Assembly: GCF_900101045.1 (NCBI RefSeq)
Contig: NZ_FNFN01000004.1
Coordinates: 558,001 to 622,000 of the forward strand
From: Nocardioides sp. YR527
GTDB lineage: Bacteria; Actinomycetota; Actinomycetes; Propionibacteriales; Nocardioidaceae
Direction: 5' to 3'
DNA: 64,000 bases
Each line of letters opens with the position of its first letter. Positions within the stretch are counted from its first letter, which is position 1. Shown piece after piece: positions 54,524 through 63,921 of the stretch. Made by a program: the position numbers and the translations under genes. The notes below the pieces were generated by a model. It searched no databases and was not told the origin of the DNA. It was given only the letters and a program-made list of their open reading frames with translations.

Positions 54524-54967
54524 TCACTGTGCGGTGGCGGTGCGCCCGAGGAGAGCGTCGACGCTGATGCGGCCGGCGCCGAGCATGGTGATCACCGCTA
54601 GGCCGGCGAAGAGGGCCAGGACGAGCTCGAACCCGCCCTGGTCCACGAACACCCCGTTCTCGGCGTGGACGAGGACGAGTGCACCGAGCAGCGTGATCAC
54701 GTTGAGGACCGCCGCGATCGGCGTGAGGACGCCGAGGATGAGGGCGACGCCGCCGATCGCCTCGACCGCGGTCACGAAGACGGCAGCTGCGTCCGGTGCG
54801 GGGATGCCCATGTCGCCGAACGAGGCGGCGGTGCCCGCGATCGTGAACGTGCTGAACTTCTGCCAGCCGTGAGCCACCAGGATGACGCCGAGGGCGACGC
54901 GGGAGATCAGCAGGGCGAGGTCGGTCGCGGCCGGGGAGTTGGCGGCGGGGGAGAGCAGCTTGCGCAT
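54524..54967 (-). CDS. DoxX-family membrane protein
   Basis: 147 residues with four membrane segments. The DoxX signatures are LLISRVALGVILVAHGWQKF and the EAIGGVALILGVLTPIAAVL stretch. DoxX proteins occur beside quinone- and redox-stress genes. First gene of a two-gene unit with the esterase at 53326, 34 bases apart, and preceded by the paired TTGT-N4-ACAA sites, so it is likely induced by an electrophile- or quinone-responsive regulator not encoded here. Confidence 0.88.
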   Translation of the reverse strand: MRKLLSPAANSPAATDLALLISRVALGVILVAHGWQKFSTFTIAGTAASFGDMGIPAPDAAAVFVTAVEAIGGVALILGVLTPIAAVLNVITLLGALVLVHAENGVFVDQGGFELVLALFAGLAVITMLGAGRISVDALLGRTATAQ

Positions 54968-55043
54968 GTGAGGAACCTTTCGGGCTGGGGTCGGTGTTGC
55001 GGCCGAAGCCGACGTGGTGGGGCGCTGAGCCCCACCACTTTGG

Positions 55044-55088
55044 TTGTCGCTACAAGTAACCCTGCCATGGAAATGGTTGTTCCTACAA
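55044..55088. promoter_or_regulatory. two TTGT-N4-ACAA operators, 33 bases apart
   Basis: GGTTGTCGCTACAAGT (site core 55044-55055) and GGTTGTTCCTACAAGT (55077-55088) share the same flanks and an inverted TTGT/ACAA core; the centre-to-centre distance of 33 bases is about three helical turns, so two dimers could bind the same face. Located upstream of the DoxX gene. The pattern suits an HxlR/MarR-type repressor. Confidence 0.65.
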
Positions 55089-55118
55089 GTTGTCCACTTC
55101 CTGAGCTCGTTCAGGTGC

Positions 55119-56222
55119 TCATACGTCCGTCCGGTACTTCGACAGCTTGTCCGGGTCGATCTCGATGCCGAGGCCGGGTCCTGGCAGGACGTGCATCGCG
55201 CCGTCGATGATGGTGAGCGGGTCGGCGAGCAGGTCGTCGCTCATGTCGAGGTAGTTGGACAGCTCGGCCGAGTTCCGCGCGGTCCATGCCTGGGAAGCGC
55301 CGAACGCCAGCGAGCACGCGGTGCCGACCTGGCCGTCGATCTGGTTGCCGATGACGGTCTCGACACCTAGCCCCTCGGCCAGATGGGCCACCCGGAGCGA
55401 GTCGGAGAAGCCTGTACGCGCGGTCTTGATGCTGACACCGGTGGCCGCACCGGCCATCAGTTCACGGGTGACGTCGGCGGGTGTCGGTGCGCTCTCGTCG
55501 GCGACGAACGGGACCGGGCATTGCGAGACGAGCCAGCGCCGCCCCATCACGTCGTCGGCTCGGCAGAGCTCCTCGACCCGTGACAGGCCGACCCCCTCGA
55601 GCTGCCGGACCGCTTCGGCCGCCTGTGGGGCGGTCCAGCCGCGGTTCCCGTCGATGTAGATCTCGGCGTCGTCACCGACGGCCGTCCGCACCGCGCGGCA
55701 GACAGCGACATCCAGATCGATGGGTTGGCGTCCCACCTTGATCTTGTAGCTGGTGATCCCGAGTGTCTCCCGCAGTTCGATGGCCTGGTCGGCCACGATC
55801 TCGGGCGCCTCGAAGCCCAGCATGTGGCTCACCCGGAGCCGGTCGGCGTAGCCCCCGAGGAGCTCGTGGACGGGCTGGCCGACCGTCTTGCCCCAGGCAT
55901 CCCACATGGCCATGTCGATCGCGGCCTTGGCGGTGGGGTTGCCGACCGTCCGCCCGAGGCGGGCCCGGACCTCCTCGCGGTCGAGCAGGGTGAGCCCCTC
56001 GACGGCGGGGGCGAAGAGCTTCTCGATCACGCCGACGATGGAGACCTGGGTCTCGCCATAGGTGTATGGCCTCGGGGGTGCTTCGGCCACCCCGACCACG
56101 CCGTCGTCGGTCGTCACCTGGACGAGGACGTTGTCCGCGAGGTCGATGAAGCCGCTCGCGAAGTGCAGAGGGCGACTGAAGGGGATGGCGTACGGAACGG
56201 CCCGTACGGAGACGATCTTCAT
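55119..56222 (-). CDS. mandelate racemase/muconate lactonising-family enzyme
   Basis: 367 residues of the enolase superfamily. The KxK pair Lys160/Lys162 in SYKIKVG, metal ligands Asp191 (YIDGNRGW), Glu217 (RVEELC) and Asp242 (VADESAPT) and the opposite-face Lys266 (SIKTARTG) are all present, matching the muconate-cycloisomerase-like group. The reaction may be cycloisomerisation, dehydration or epimerisation of an acid. The MFS carrier gene at 56346 lies just upstream on the same strand. Confidence 0.9.
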   Translation of the reverse strand: MKIVSVRAVPYAIPFSRPLHFASGFIDLADNVLVQVTTDDGVVGVAEAPPRPYTYGETQVSIVGVIEKLFAPAVEGLTLLDREEVRARLGRTVGNPTAKAAIDMAMWDAWGKTVGQPVHELLGGYADRLRVSHMLGFEAPEIVADQAIELRETLGITSYKIKVGRQPIDLDVAVCRAVRTAVGDDAEIYIDGNRGWTAPQAAEAVRQLEGVGLSRVEELCRADDVMGRRWLVSQCPVPFVADESAPTPADVTRELMAGAATGVSIKTARTGFSDSLRVAHLAEGLGVETVIGNQIDGQVGTACSLAFGASQAWTARNSAELSNYLDMSDDLLADPLTIIDGAMHVLPGPGLGIEIDPDKLSKYRTDV

Positions 56223-56345
56223 GCTGAGGTTGCTCCTGGGTTGGGTGGCGGCGACGCTAGGGCTGATCAGCGTCGCGCTGAAGTACTGATCCGAGGGTGG
56301 TTATTCGCTGATGCGAATCAATGCTCGCCTCGTCGGAACCCCCGG

Positions 56346-57707
56346 CTACGCCCTGGACGCAGTCGTCGAGCCTGCTGAGACGTGGGTTGTGCGCTGGACG
56401 TTGGTCGCGATTCCGCCGGTCTGCTGGTCGGCCCAGCGGAACATGATGTTCACGAGCACGGCGGCGATAGCGAAGAAGCCGGCCATGATCAGCAGGCCCG
56501 ACTCCGTGGAGCCCGTTGCGTCCTTGATCAGGCCCAGGACGTACGGCCCGACCAGCCCGCTCAGGTTGCCGAAGCTGTTGACCAGCGCGATCGCGACGAC
56601 GGCCAGTCCGCCGGCATAGACCTGGGCGACCGTCGCCTGGAAGGTGGACAGCACGCCGAAGAACCCGGCGGCACCGAACGCGACTCCGCAGATCGCGATG
56701 AACGGGTTCCCGGACAGCACGCCGACGCTGAGGCCGACTGCGGCGGCCGCCATCAGTCCGGTCATGTGCCAGCGCCGGTCGCCGGTGCGGACCACGCTGC
56801 GGGCCACGACGATCATCACGATGGTCGAGAACAGCCACGGGACAGCCGAGATGAACCCAGCCGCAGCGGCGCCGACTTCGAACTGCTCGCCGACGATGGT
56901 GGGCAGGAAGTAGGTGATCGACCAGAACCCGATCAGCACGCAGAAGTACGTCAGCGCGAAGAGCCATACCGACGGCAGTCGCATGGCCGAGAGCATCTGC
57001 TTGACCCCGTGGCTGGAGGTGTCCTCCTGGGTGGCGGTCTCGGCCAGGTAGGACTTCTCCGAGGAGGTGAGCCAGGCGGCGTCCTCGGGTCGCTCGGGAA
57101 GCCGGAAGAAGATGTATGCGGCCAGCACGATCGCGGGCAGTCCCTCGAGGAGGAAGACCCAGCGCCAGCCAGCCAGTCCGAGCACGCCGTCCATCAGGAG
57201 CAGCGACGAGGTGAGGAGTGCGCCGGTCATCAGGGCGATCGGCACGGCGAGATTGAGCATGGAGTACGCACGGGGAAGCAGCCGTGGCGGGCACCAGAAG
57301 GCCAGGAAGAGCAGTGCGCCCGGGGAGAACCCGGCCTCGGCCACGCCGAGCAGAATGCGCAGGATGTGCAGGGTCAGCTCGTTCTGCACCAGCGCCATGC
57401 ACATGGTCACGGCGCCCCAGGTGACCATGATCCGGGCGATCCACCTCCGGGCGCCCACCTTGGCGAGGGCCAGGTTCGACGGGATCTCGAAGGCGAGGTA
57501 GCCGATGTAGAAGAGCCCGGCCGAGAGGCCGAAGGCCGCGGCGGTGAGGCCGAGGTCCTCCGACATGGGACCGGCGACGATGCCGATGTTGGCGCGGTCG
57601 ATGTAGGAGATGAACATGCCCAGCATCACGATCGGGAGGATTCGGGCCAGCATCTTCTTGTAGATGCCGGCCTCCATTGCTTCGGGAGACAGCTGCTCGG
57701 TGGCCAT
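56346..57707 (-). CDS. MFS transporter, anion:cation symporter family
   Basis: 453 residues, 12 membrane segments. ACS-type markers: YIDRANIGIVAGPMSEDLGL at the start, IARIMVTWGAVTMCMALVQN and the RLPERPEDAAWL cytoplasmic loop. The family brings in organic anions such as aromatic or sugar acids. It precedes the enolase-superfamily gene by 123 bases on the same strand, and presumably imports its substrate. Confidence 0.92.
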   Translation of the reverse strand: MATEQLSPEAMEAGIYKKMLARILPIVMLGMFISYIDRANIGIVAGPMSEDLGLTAAAFGLSAGLFYIGYLAFEIPSNLALAKVGARRWIARIMVTWGAVTMCMALVQNELTLHILRILLGVAEAGFSPGALLFLAFWCPPRLLPRAYSMLNLAVPIALMTGALLTSSLLLMDGVLGLAGWRWVFLLEGLPAIVLAAYIFFRLPERPEDAAWLTSSEKSYLAETATQEDTSSHGVKQMLSAMRLPSVWLFALTYFCVLIGFWSITYFLPTIVGEQFEVGAAAAGFISAVPWLFSTIVMIVVARSVVRTGDRRWHMTGLMAAAAVGLSVGVLSGNPFIAICGVAFGAAGFFGVLSTFQATVAQVYAGGLAVVAIALVNSFGNLSGLVGPYVLGLIKDATGSTESGLLIMAGFFAIAAVLVNIMFRWADQQTGGIATNVQRTTHVSAGSTTASRA

Positions 57708-57829
57708 GAGGGGGACCTCTCTCGGGGTTATCGGCTGATTTCGGGTACAGCGCAGCGCGCCACGACCGAGTCGCGGCGTCGGCGCAGGCGGTGGGGCGGC
57801 GGCCGCCGTTCGTGGTGGCCGCCCGCCGC

Positions 57830-58759
57830 TCAGTTGCGCGGGTCGTACGTCCGGATGATCTGGCTGTCGTCCTCGTCGAGGAGGCCCATGGCCTCCGCTG
57901 CCTGGTAGCGGCGGCGGGCCGTCTCCAGCATGGGGACCGACGCCCCGGCTTCCGCGGCCAAGGCTGCGACGAGCGCGTTGTCCTTGGCGAGGATGGCCAG
58001 TCGGGTCAGAACATCTGGCGCGCCGTCAGCCATGCGCGGGCCACGGTCGTCGAAGAACCACGAGGCGCCGGAGCCGCCGCTGATGAGTTCGACGGCGCGG
58101 ACGGGATCGAGGCCGAAGGAGGTCGCGAGCGCGATGGCCTCGGCAGCGACCACCAGGTGGGTCGAGCTGCAGAGCTGGTTGACGAGCTTCATGGACTGTC
58201 CGTCGCCCACGGTCCCGCCGACGAGCAAGACCTCGCCCAGGATCCCGAACACGCCGGCAAGGCGGTCGATGGCGTCCTCCGGTCCGGCGGTGAAGAACCT
58301 CAAGCGGCCCTGCTCGGCGCCGGGCACGCCACCGGTCACCGGGGCGTCGACCACGCTGGCGCCGGCGGACGCCAAGCTCTCCTGCGCGGCGCGGGCGTCG
58401 GTGGGGCCGATCGTCGAGACGAGGACCCAGGTCTCACCCTCGAGCGATCCGCGGTGACGGGCTGCCGCCGTCGCTACGTCCTTCGCCTGGCTGCCAGTTG
58501 CGACGAGCACCAGGACCACGTCGCAGCCCTTGGTGTCGGTGACGTCGGCTGCGGACGTCATCCCGACAGCCTCCGCCCGCTCCCGGGCAGCGGGGGCCGG
58601 GTCGATCCCGACGACGTCGTGGCCCGCGTCGCTCAGGCGGTGCGCCATCGGGAAGCCGATCGCACCGAGCCCGACCACGGCGACGCGCAGGCGATCCCGG
58701 TCGTCACCGGTGAGTCCGGGCTGTCCGGTCGCGCCGAGGTCGTCGTTCTTGGTCGCCAT
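57830..58759 (-). CDS. NAD(P)-dependent beta-hydroxyacid dehydrogenase
   Basis: 309 residues. The Rossmann motif is VVGLGAIGFPMAHRL near residue 30, the substrate motif DAPVTGGVPGAEQG near 140 and the catalytic Lys is in DGQSMKLVNQL near 188, all as in 3-hydroxyisobutyrate dehydrogenase relatives. It oxidises a beta-hydroxy acid or reduces a semialdehyde. CAGGAGGA precedes ATG 58759. It belongs to the second catabolic cluster. Confidence 0.91.
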   Translation of the reverse strand: MATKNDDLGATGQPGLTGDDRDRLRVAVVGLGAIGFPMAHRLSDAGHDVVGIDPAPAARERAEAVGMTSAADVTDTKGCDVVLVLVATGSQAKDVATAAARHRGSLEGETWVLVSTIGPTDARAAQESLASAGASVVDAPVTGGVPGAEQGRLRFFTAGPEDAIDRLAGVFGILGEVLLVGGTVGDGQSMKLVNQLCSSTHLVVAAEAIALATSFGLDPVRAVELISGGSGASWFFDDRGPRMADGAPDVLTRLAILAKDNALVAALAAEAGASVPMLETARRRYQAAEAMGLLDEDDSQIIRTYDPRN

Positions 58760-58821
58760 GCATTTCCTCCTGAGGTCTCAGTGACGTTCGCCACAACAGG
58801 GGCGACGCTAACCCCCAGGAC

Positions 58822-59766
58822 CTATCCATTTCCAATACCAATTGCGGATTTATCCATTGCCAAACCAGAAAGATCAGGGGTGGGCAGCGCTGCCTCACCG
58901 GATTCGAGCACTTTGGCCAGCGCAGGGGAGGGGTCGTCTTTTCGCCATACGAGCGTGGCGAACATGTGGCTCGGGCTGATGCCCTCGATGGGTCGATAGA
59001 CGAGTCCGACGGACTGGACCGGCTTGACCGAGCTGAGGGTGATCGTGACGCCGGCACCCGCGGCCACCAGTGCCAGAACGGTGCTGGAGTCCGGTGCTAC
59101 CTGGGCGACCCGGGGCCGGAAGCCTGCGGTGACGCAGAGCGAGTACATGGTCGACTGGAGGATCGACCCCTGGTCGTCCGGAAGGCTCACGAAGTCCTCG
59201 TCACGTAGCTCTGCGAGCCGAATGCTGTCCCGGTCGGCGAGTGGGTGGCTTTCGGGCAGGGCGCAGATCAGCTCCTCCACCTCGACGACCCGCCAGGCGA
59301 GCTCGGCATGGGGGATCGGCAGTCGCGCGAACGCCAGGTCGAGGGATCCGTCGCGGACGAGCTCCAAGGCGGTGTAGACGTAGGTCTGCGACTGCAGCTC
59401 GAGCTCGATCCCGGGGTGGGCCTTGCGAACGGCGTTGGCCATCTGTGGCAGGACGCGCTGGCTCGATGCACCGGCGAACCCGATGCGGACCCGGCCCTGA
59501 TCGCCGGAGTTGATCGATCGAGCGACCTGCAGCGCGTCCTCGACCTGGTTGAGGACGCGACGAGCCGGGTCGAGGAGGCGCGCGCCGGCGTCGGTGAGCG
59601 TCACGCTGCGAGTGCTGCGCTCGAAGAGCTTGAGCTTCAGATCCTGCTCGAGCATTCGGATGCGGCTGCTGAGCGGTGGTTGCGAGATGTGGAGCCTTGC
59701 CGCGGCGCGCCCGAAGTGGAGCTCTTCCGCGACTGCTACGAACGCCTCGAAGTCGCGCAGTTCCAT
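58822..59766 (-). CDS. LysR-family regulator
   Basis: 314 residues from ATG 59766, chosen because CCGGAGGAA precedes it; an earlier in-frame start would run into the divergent VOC promoter. N-terminus MELRDFEAFVAVAEELHFGR with LHISQPPLSSRIRMLEQDL is the helix-turn-helix of the CatR/BenM type. Divergent from the VOC-cyclase-SDR genes at 59938, which it probably activates; the aromatic inducer is unknown. Confidence 0.93.
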   Translation of the reverse strand: MELRDFEAFVAVAEELHFGRAAARLHISQPPLSSRIRMLEQDLKLKLFERSTRSVTLTDAGARLLDPARRVLNQVEDALQVARSINSGDQGRVRIGFAGASSQRVLPQMANAVRKAHPGIELELQSQTYVYTALELVRDGSLDLAFARLPIPHAELAWRVVEVEELICALPESHPLADRDSIRLAELRDEDFVSLPDDQGSILQSTMYSLCVTAGFRPRVAQVAPDSSTVLALVAAGAGVTITLSSVKPVQSVGLVYRPIEGISPSHMFATLVWRKDDPSPALAKVLESGEAALPTPDLSGLAMDKSAIGIGNG

Positions 59767-59937
59767 GGTTTCCTCCGGTGAGATTGTTCTGGAGTCGCTA
59801 TCAAAACAGAGTGGATTGGTATTGGACGCCGAATGTAACCCATGGTTGTGTGATGGGAGGCACAACGCGCTCCGACCCGCTCTCAGAGGTCGGCGCACCC
59901 GGTGCCCATCCGCGAAACGTAAGGAAGAAACAGACCC

Positions 59938-60393
59938 ATGAAGCTCCGCCTCCACCACGTCAACGTCGTCTCCGACAACATGGAGGAGCTCCACGCGTTC
60001 TACTCAGACGTGCTCGGGCTCGAGAAGATGCCGCTTCCCCCGATGATCGACCACATCGGACATGAGGAGCCCGCCGCCGAGGCGGCGGACCCCGACGACG
60101 AGACCTGGGGCGAGAACGTCGCCTTCTTCGACGCAGGCGAGGGTGACCAGCTGCAGATTCACGCCGGACGTCGCCAGGCCTACCTCGGTCCGCAGATGGG
60201 GCACGGCGTCAACCCGCTGCTCACGGGCCACTTCGCCTTCCGGACCGACGACCTCGACGAGGTGCGCAAGCACCTCAACGACAAGGGCATCCCGTTCTCT
60301 GACTACGGCGAGTGGGCCGTCAAGGACTGGGACCAGATCTTCTTCACCGACCCCGCTGGCAACGTCATCGAGATCCACCAGCTGCTTCGCTGA
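59938..60393 (+). CDS. VOC-superfamily protein (glyoxalase/dioxygenase-like)
   Basis: 151 residues, one vicinal-oxygen-chelate pair of modules. The start LHHVNVVSDNMEELHAFYSD and the late TDPAGNVIEIHQLLR carry the usual His and Glu metal ligands; a His also sits in GHFAFRTDDLDE. It could be an extradiol-type dioxygenase, an isomerase or a binding protein. First gene after the divergent LysR; the cyclase gene begins three bases after its stop. Confidence 0.87.
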   Translation: MKLRLHHVNVVSDNMEELHAFYSDVLGLEKMPLPPMIDHIGHEEPAAEAADPDDETWGENVAFFDAGEGDQLQIHAGRRQAYLGPQMGHGVNPLLTGHFAFRTDDLDEVRKHLNDKGIPFSDYGEWAVKDWDQIFFTDPAGNVIEIHQLLR

Positions 60394-60395
60394 GC

Positions 60396-61487
60396 ATGAC
60401 GCGCGACGACGCGGTCTCGCCGGCGCCGCCCAGCTCGCCTCGCTGGGTGAATCGCCCCGACCGATCCACGTGGGGTGACTTCGGCGTAGACGACCGGCTC
60501 GGCCGGTTGAACCTCGTCGGTCCCGAGCAGGTCCGCAAGGGCGTCGCGGAGGTGCGGGAGGGGCGGGTGTTCCCGCTCTCCCTTCCCCTCGATCGGCCGG
60601 GCGGAACCGCACTGAGCAAGCATCGCCTGCCACCCGTCGTACGTCCCACGATCAGGTCCGGCCGGGTCAACTTCAACTGTGAGATGGCCGTGGCCCACCC
60701 CGGAGCGACCGACATCGTCGGCGACGACCTGGTCGTCCTGCATACGCAGTACTCCACACAGTGGGACGCGTTCGGTCACATCGGCGCACACTTCGACGCC
60801 GACGGCGACGGGACCCCCGAGATCGTCTACTACAACGGATGGCGGGCGGACCGTGAGGTACGCGGCCCCAGCTCCCCGGCTCTCGCGGGACTGGCCAGCC
60901 TCGCCGACGTCGAGGGGGCGGAGAACGGAGCGGCATCGACGAGCGATGCCGGCCCGGTCGGTATCGACGCGATGGCTGCTCACGGAGTCCAGGGGCGGGC
61001 GGTCCTGGTCGACCTCGAGGCTCATCTCGGCCCAGGCCGGACCGTCGTGACCGGCGAGCGGTGGCTCGATGCTCTCGACGCACTGAAGGTCACCGTCGAA
61101 CCGGGGGACCTCCTGCTGATCCACACAGGTTTCGCCCGGGCGTACATGGGCGGCGGCGAACCCGGAGAGGCAACGGGCGCGATGCTGGATGGTGCGGATC
61201 CCGGCCTGCAGGCCTGGATCCGCGATTCCGGAGTCGCCGCGATCGCGGCCGACAACCATGCGGTCGAGGCATTCCCGCCGCCGGGCCATGAGGCCGGGCA
61301 GCCGGTCCTGCCGCTCCATGAGCTCTGCCTCTTCCGCCTTGGCATCCACCTGGGCGAGCTCTGGTGGCTCAGCGATCTGGCCGAGCACCTACGCGAGAAC
61401 GGGCGCTCCCGCCTCTTGCTCACCGCACCACCGCTACGGCTGCCGGGAGCGACCGGCTCACCTCTTACCCCCATCGCTACGACATGA
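60396..61487 (+). CDS. cyclase/kynurenine formamidase-family hydrolase
   Basis: 363 residues from ATG 60396. The metal motif of the cyclase family is a variant, TQYSTQWDAFGHIGAHFD (usual form H-x-G-T-H-x-D-x-P-x-H), and the C-terminal LPLHELCLFRLGIHLGELW is typical of the long actinobacterial members. Family enzymes hydrolyse amides or lactones such as N-formylkynurenine or isatin. It overlaps the SDR start (ATGA). The exact substrate is open. Confidence 0.88.
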   Translation: MTRDDAVSPAPPSSPRWVNRPDRSTWGDFGVDDRLGRLNLVGPEQVRKGVAEVREGRVFPLSLPLDRPGGTALSKHRLPPVVRPTIRSGRVNFNCEMAVAHPGATDIVGDDLVVLHTQYSTQWDAFGHIGAHFDADGDGTPEIVYYNGWRADREVRGPSSPALAGLASLADVEGAENGAASTSDAGPVGIDAMAAHGVQGRAVLVDLEAHLGPGRTVVTGERWLDALDALKVTVEPGDLLLIHTGFARAYMGGGEPGEATGAMLDGADPGLQAWIRDSGVAAIAADNHAVEAFPPPGHEAGQPVLPLHELCLFRLGIHLGELWWLSDLAEHLRENGRSRLLLTAPPLRLPGATGSPLTPIATT

Positions 61488-62218
61488 GCACACAGGAAGA
61501 CAACGTGAACCCACCCCGGATCCTCATCACCGGCGGCGCCGCCGGTATCGGCCTTGCCATCAGCGAGGAGGCGCGCAGCCAGGGTTGGGAGGTCGTCGTC
61601 ATCGACCGCGACCCCTCTCCTGTGGGGCGGTCGATCACCGCTGACCTCTCCGACGCGGACGCCACCGCGGCGGCATTGGCCGAAGCGTTGGCAGACGGAC
61701 CCATCACCCGGTTGGTCAACAATGTCGGTGCGGTCTTCCCTGCCCCCTTGGAGGAGCAGACCCTGGGCTCGTTCCAAGCGTCGTTCGATCTCAACCTCCG
61801 CGCCGCGGTGCAGTGCACCCAGGCACTCCTCCCCGGGATGAAGGAAGCCGGTTTCGGTCGCATCCTCAACATGTCCTCACGTGCGGCTTTGGGCAAGGAG
61901 CTTCGAAGCGCGTACGCGGCGGCGAAGGCGGGCCTGATCGGCCTGACGCGCGTCTGGGCGCTCGAGCTCGGGCAGCACGGCGTGACGGTCAACGCCATCG
62001 GGCCGGGACCGATCGCCACCGAGCTGTTCAATCGGGCGAACCCGCCCGGGAGCGCCAGAACGCAGGCGATCATCGACGCTGTGCCCGTCGGCCGTGTCGG
62101 CGAGCCGGACGATGTCGCGGCAGCCGCGTCGTACTTCCTCGGAGACCGCGCCGGCTTTGTGACCGGTCAGACCCTCTACGTGTGCGGAGGGCTGACGGTC
62201 GGTTCATCGACCGTGTGA
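61484..62218 (+). CDS. short-chain dehydrogenase/reductase
   Basis: 244 residues from ATG 61484 (GTG 61505 with AGGAAG upstream is a second choice). The cofactor motif is TGGAAGIGLA, then NNVGA, the catalytic Ser in NMSSRA and the YAAAKAG Tyr/Lys. NADP(H) or NAD oxidoreductase acting on an alcohol or ketone in the pathway. Last gene of the three-gene unit; the strong hairpin 62259-62296 follows. Confidence 0.92.
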   Translation: MSTQEDNVNPPRILITGGAAGIGLAISEEARSQGWEVVVIDRDPSPVGRSITADLSDADATAAALAEALADGPITRLVNNVGAVFPAPLEEQTLGSFQASFDLNLRAAVQCTQALLPGMKEAGFGRILNMSSRAALGKELRSAYAAAKAGLIGLTRVWALELGQHGVTVNAIGPGPIATELFNRANPPGSARTQAIIDAVPVGRVGEPDDVAAAASYFLGDRAGFVTGQTLYVCGGLTVGSSTV

Positions 62219-62258
62219 CATCGAGGGCGGCCCGGACCGGCCAGCACCTGCATTCGGC

Positions 62259-62296
62259 ACGGGCCGACGGTGGCTCGAGAGCCACCGTCGGCCCGT
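62259..62296. terminator. strong bidirectional terminator
   Basis: Perfect 18-base-pair stem (62259-62276 and 62279-62296) with a two-base loop, between the rightward SDR gene and the leftward HpaB gene. It lies 41 bases after the SDR stop and 6 before the HpaB stop, so it can end both transcripts. Confidence 0.85.
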
Positions 62297-62301
62297 CCTC
62301 C

Positions 62302-63921
62302 TCACCGGTTGGTGAAGAAGCTGACGTCCTTGTTGTCGATCAGGTCGGGGACCGTCCAGCCGTCGAGGTCGTACTCCCCGAGGAAGGTGTCCGCCAGCGA
62401 ACGCATCCCGTCGACGACTCCCGTCGCCTGGGCGCCGAAGAGGAGCTCGGCCTTCACGTTCTCGTGGTTGCCGGAGTAGTTGCGCTCGTAGAGCTCGTGA
62501 CGGCCGCCGAACTCGGAGCCGATCGAGTCCCACAGCGCCTTCATGACCTTGACCCGGTCGACGGCGGTGATCCCGTCGCTTCCGCGGACGTACTTGTCGA
62601 GGTACGGGCGCACCTCGGCGGACTGGAAGTCGGCGGCCGAGGAGGGCAGGTAGATCAGTCCGGAGGCGACGTCCTGCTCGATGATCTCCTTCACCCTCGG
62701 ATAGCCCTGCATCATGAAGAGCCGGTAGGTGAGGCCGTACTCCAGCTTCGGCAGCTTCGCGTCACCGATCCACTCCTCCGGGTTGCGGGCCATCGACTCG
62801 GTCAGCGACCAGAACAGGTTGCGCCAGCCGATGACCTCGCCGACCCGGGTCTGAACGCCACGGAAGTCCGCCGCGCCCGTGCAGTCCAGTGCCTTCATCA
62901 GCAGGCCGGCGATGAAGTCCAGCTTCACGGCCAGCCGCGTGCAGCCCTGGATCATCGCTCGGGGGAGGAAGCCGGACTGGGGGAAGAAGGAGTTGACCCG
63001 ATCCGCCTGGCCGTAGATGAAGACGTTCTCCCAGGGGACCAGCACCTTGTCGAAGACGAAGATGGCGTCGTTCTCGTCCATCCGGCTCGACAGCGGGTAG
63101 TCGAACGGTGTGCCCACGATGGCGGCGTTCTGTGCGTACGACGTCCGAGAGATCAGCTTGACCCCCGGCGCGTTCATCGGGACGGTGCACACCAGGGCGA
63201 ACTCGCGCTTCTTGATCGGGAGCCCGTAGTGGGCGATGAAGTTGTAGTTGGTGATCGCCGAGCCGGTCGCGACCACCTTGGCGCCGGAGACGATCAGGCC
63301 GGCATCGGTCTCCTTCTCCACCTTCATGAAGACGTCGCCGACCTCGTCCGGCGGCAGCTGGCGGTCCACCGGCGGGTTGATGATCGCGTGGTTCCAGTAC
63401 AGGACCTTCTCCTGCGACTCGCGATACCAGCGCTCGGCATTGGCCTCGAAGGGGGCGTACAACTCCTTGTTGGCGTGCAGGGTGCCGAGGAAGCTGGCCT
63501 TGTAGTCGGGGGAGCGGCCCATCCAGCCGTACGTCATCCGGGCCCAGGCCGCGATCGCATCGCGGTCCTTGAGCATGTCCTCAGCAGACGTGGCAGTGCG
63601 GAAGAACGGCATCGTGACGCCGCCGTTGCCCGTGTCCGTGGGGGTGGTGACGGCGTCCTTCATCGGCCCGTCGTGCATGGAGTCGTACAGGCGCGCGATC
63701 ATCCGGATCGAGTTCCGGAACGCCGGGTGGGTGGTCACGTCGTCGACCCGCTCGCCGTGGATCCAGACCTCCCGCCCGTCTCGGAGCGACTCGACGTACT
63801 CGTCGCCGTTCATGGGCCGCGTCGCGAAGTTCGTCTGCTGATTGACGGGGGAGGAAGCCGCCGGATTGATCCGACTGGTGTCGACGAGGGTGTCATCGCC
63901 GGGTTCGATCGTGGCAGTCAT
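62302..63921 (-). CDS. HpaB-type flavin-dependent monooxygenase
   Basis: 539 residues from ATG 63921 (an ATG at 63957 would add a His-rich tail without a ribosome site; GAAGGGATT precedes 63921). The 4-hydroxyphenylacetate 3-hydroxylase family marks are [17 protein letters not shown] start, [18 protein letters not shown] and [12 protein letters not shown]. It uses reduced FAD from a separate reductase, not seen here, to hydroxylate phenols or pyrrole-type rings. Convergent with the SDR operon. Confidence 0.9.
   Translation of the reverse strand: MTATIEPGDDTLVDTSRINPAASSPVNQQTNFATRPMNGDEYVESLRDGREVWIHGERVDDVTTHPAFRNSIRMIARLYDSMHDGPMKDAVTTPTDTGNGGVTMPFFRTATSAEDMLKDRDAIAAWARMTYGWMGRSPDYKASFLGTLHANKELYAPFEANAERWYRESQEKVLYWNHAIINPPVDRQLPPDEVGDVFMKVEKETDAGLIVSGAKVVATGSAITNYNFIAHYGLPIKKREFALVCTVPMNAPGVKLISRTSYAQNAAIVGTPFDYPLSSRMDENDAIFVFDKVLVPWENVFIYGQADRVNSFFPQSGFLPRAMIQGCTRLAVKLDFIAGLLMKALDCTGAADFRGVQTRVGEVIGWRNLFWSLTESMARNPEEWIGDAKLPKLEYGLTYRLFMMQGYPRVKEIIEQDVASGLIYLPSSAADFQSAEVRPYLDKYVRGSDGITAVDRVKVMKALWDSIGSEFGGRHELYERNYSGNHENVKAELLFGAQATGVVDGMRSLADTFLGEYDLDGWTVPDLIDNKDVSFFTNR

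Noticed and set aside
57794..57824. GC-rich inverted repeat downstream of the dehydrogenase gene
   Set aside because: Only seven bases of perfect stem in a GC-rich tract; too weak to call a terminator.
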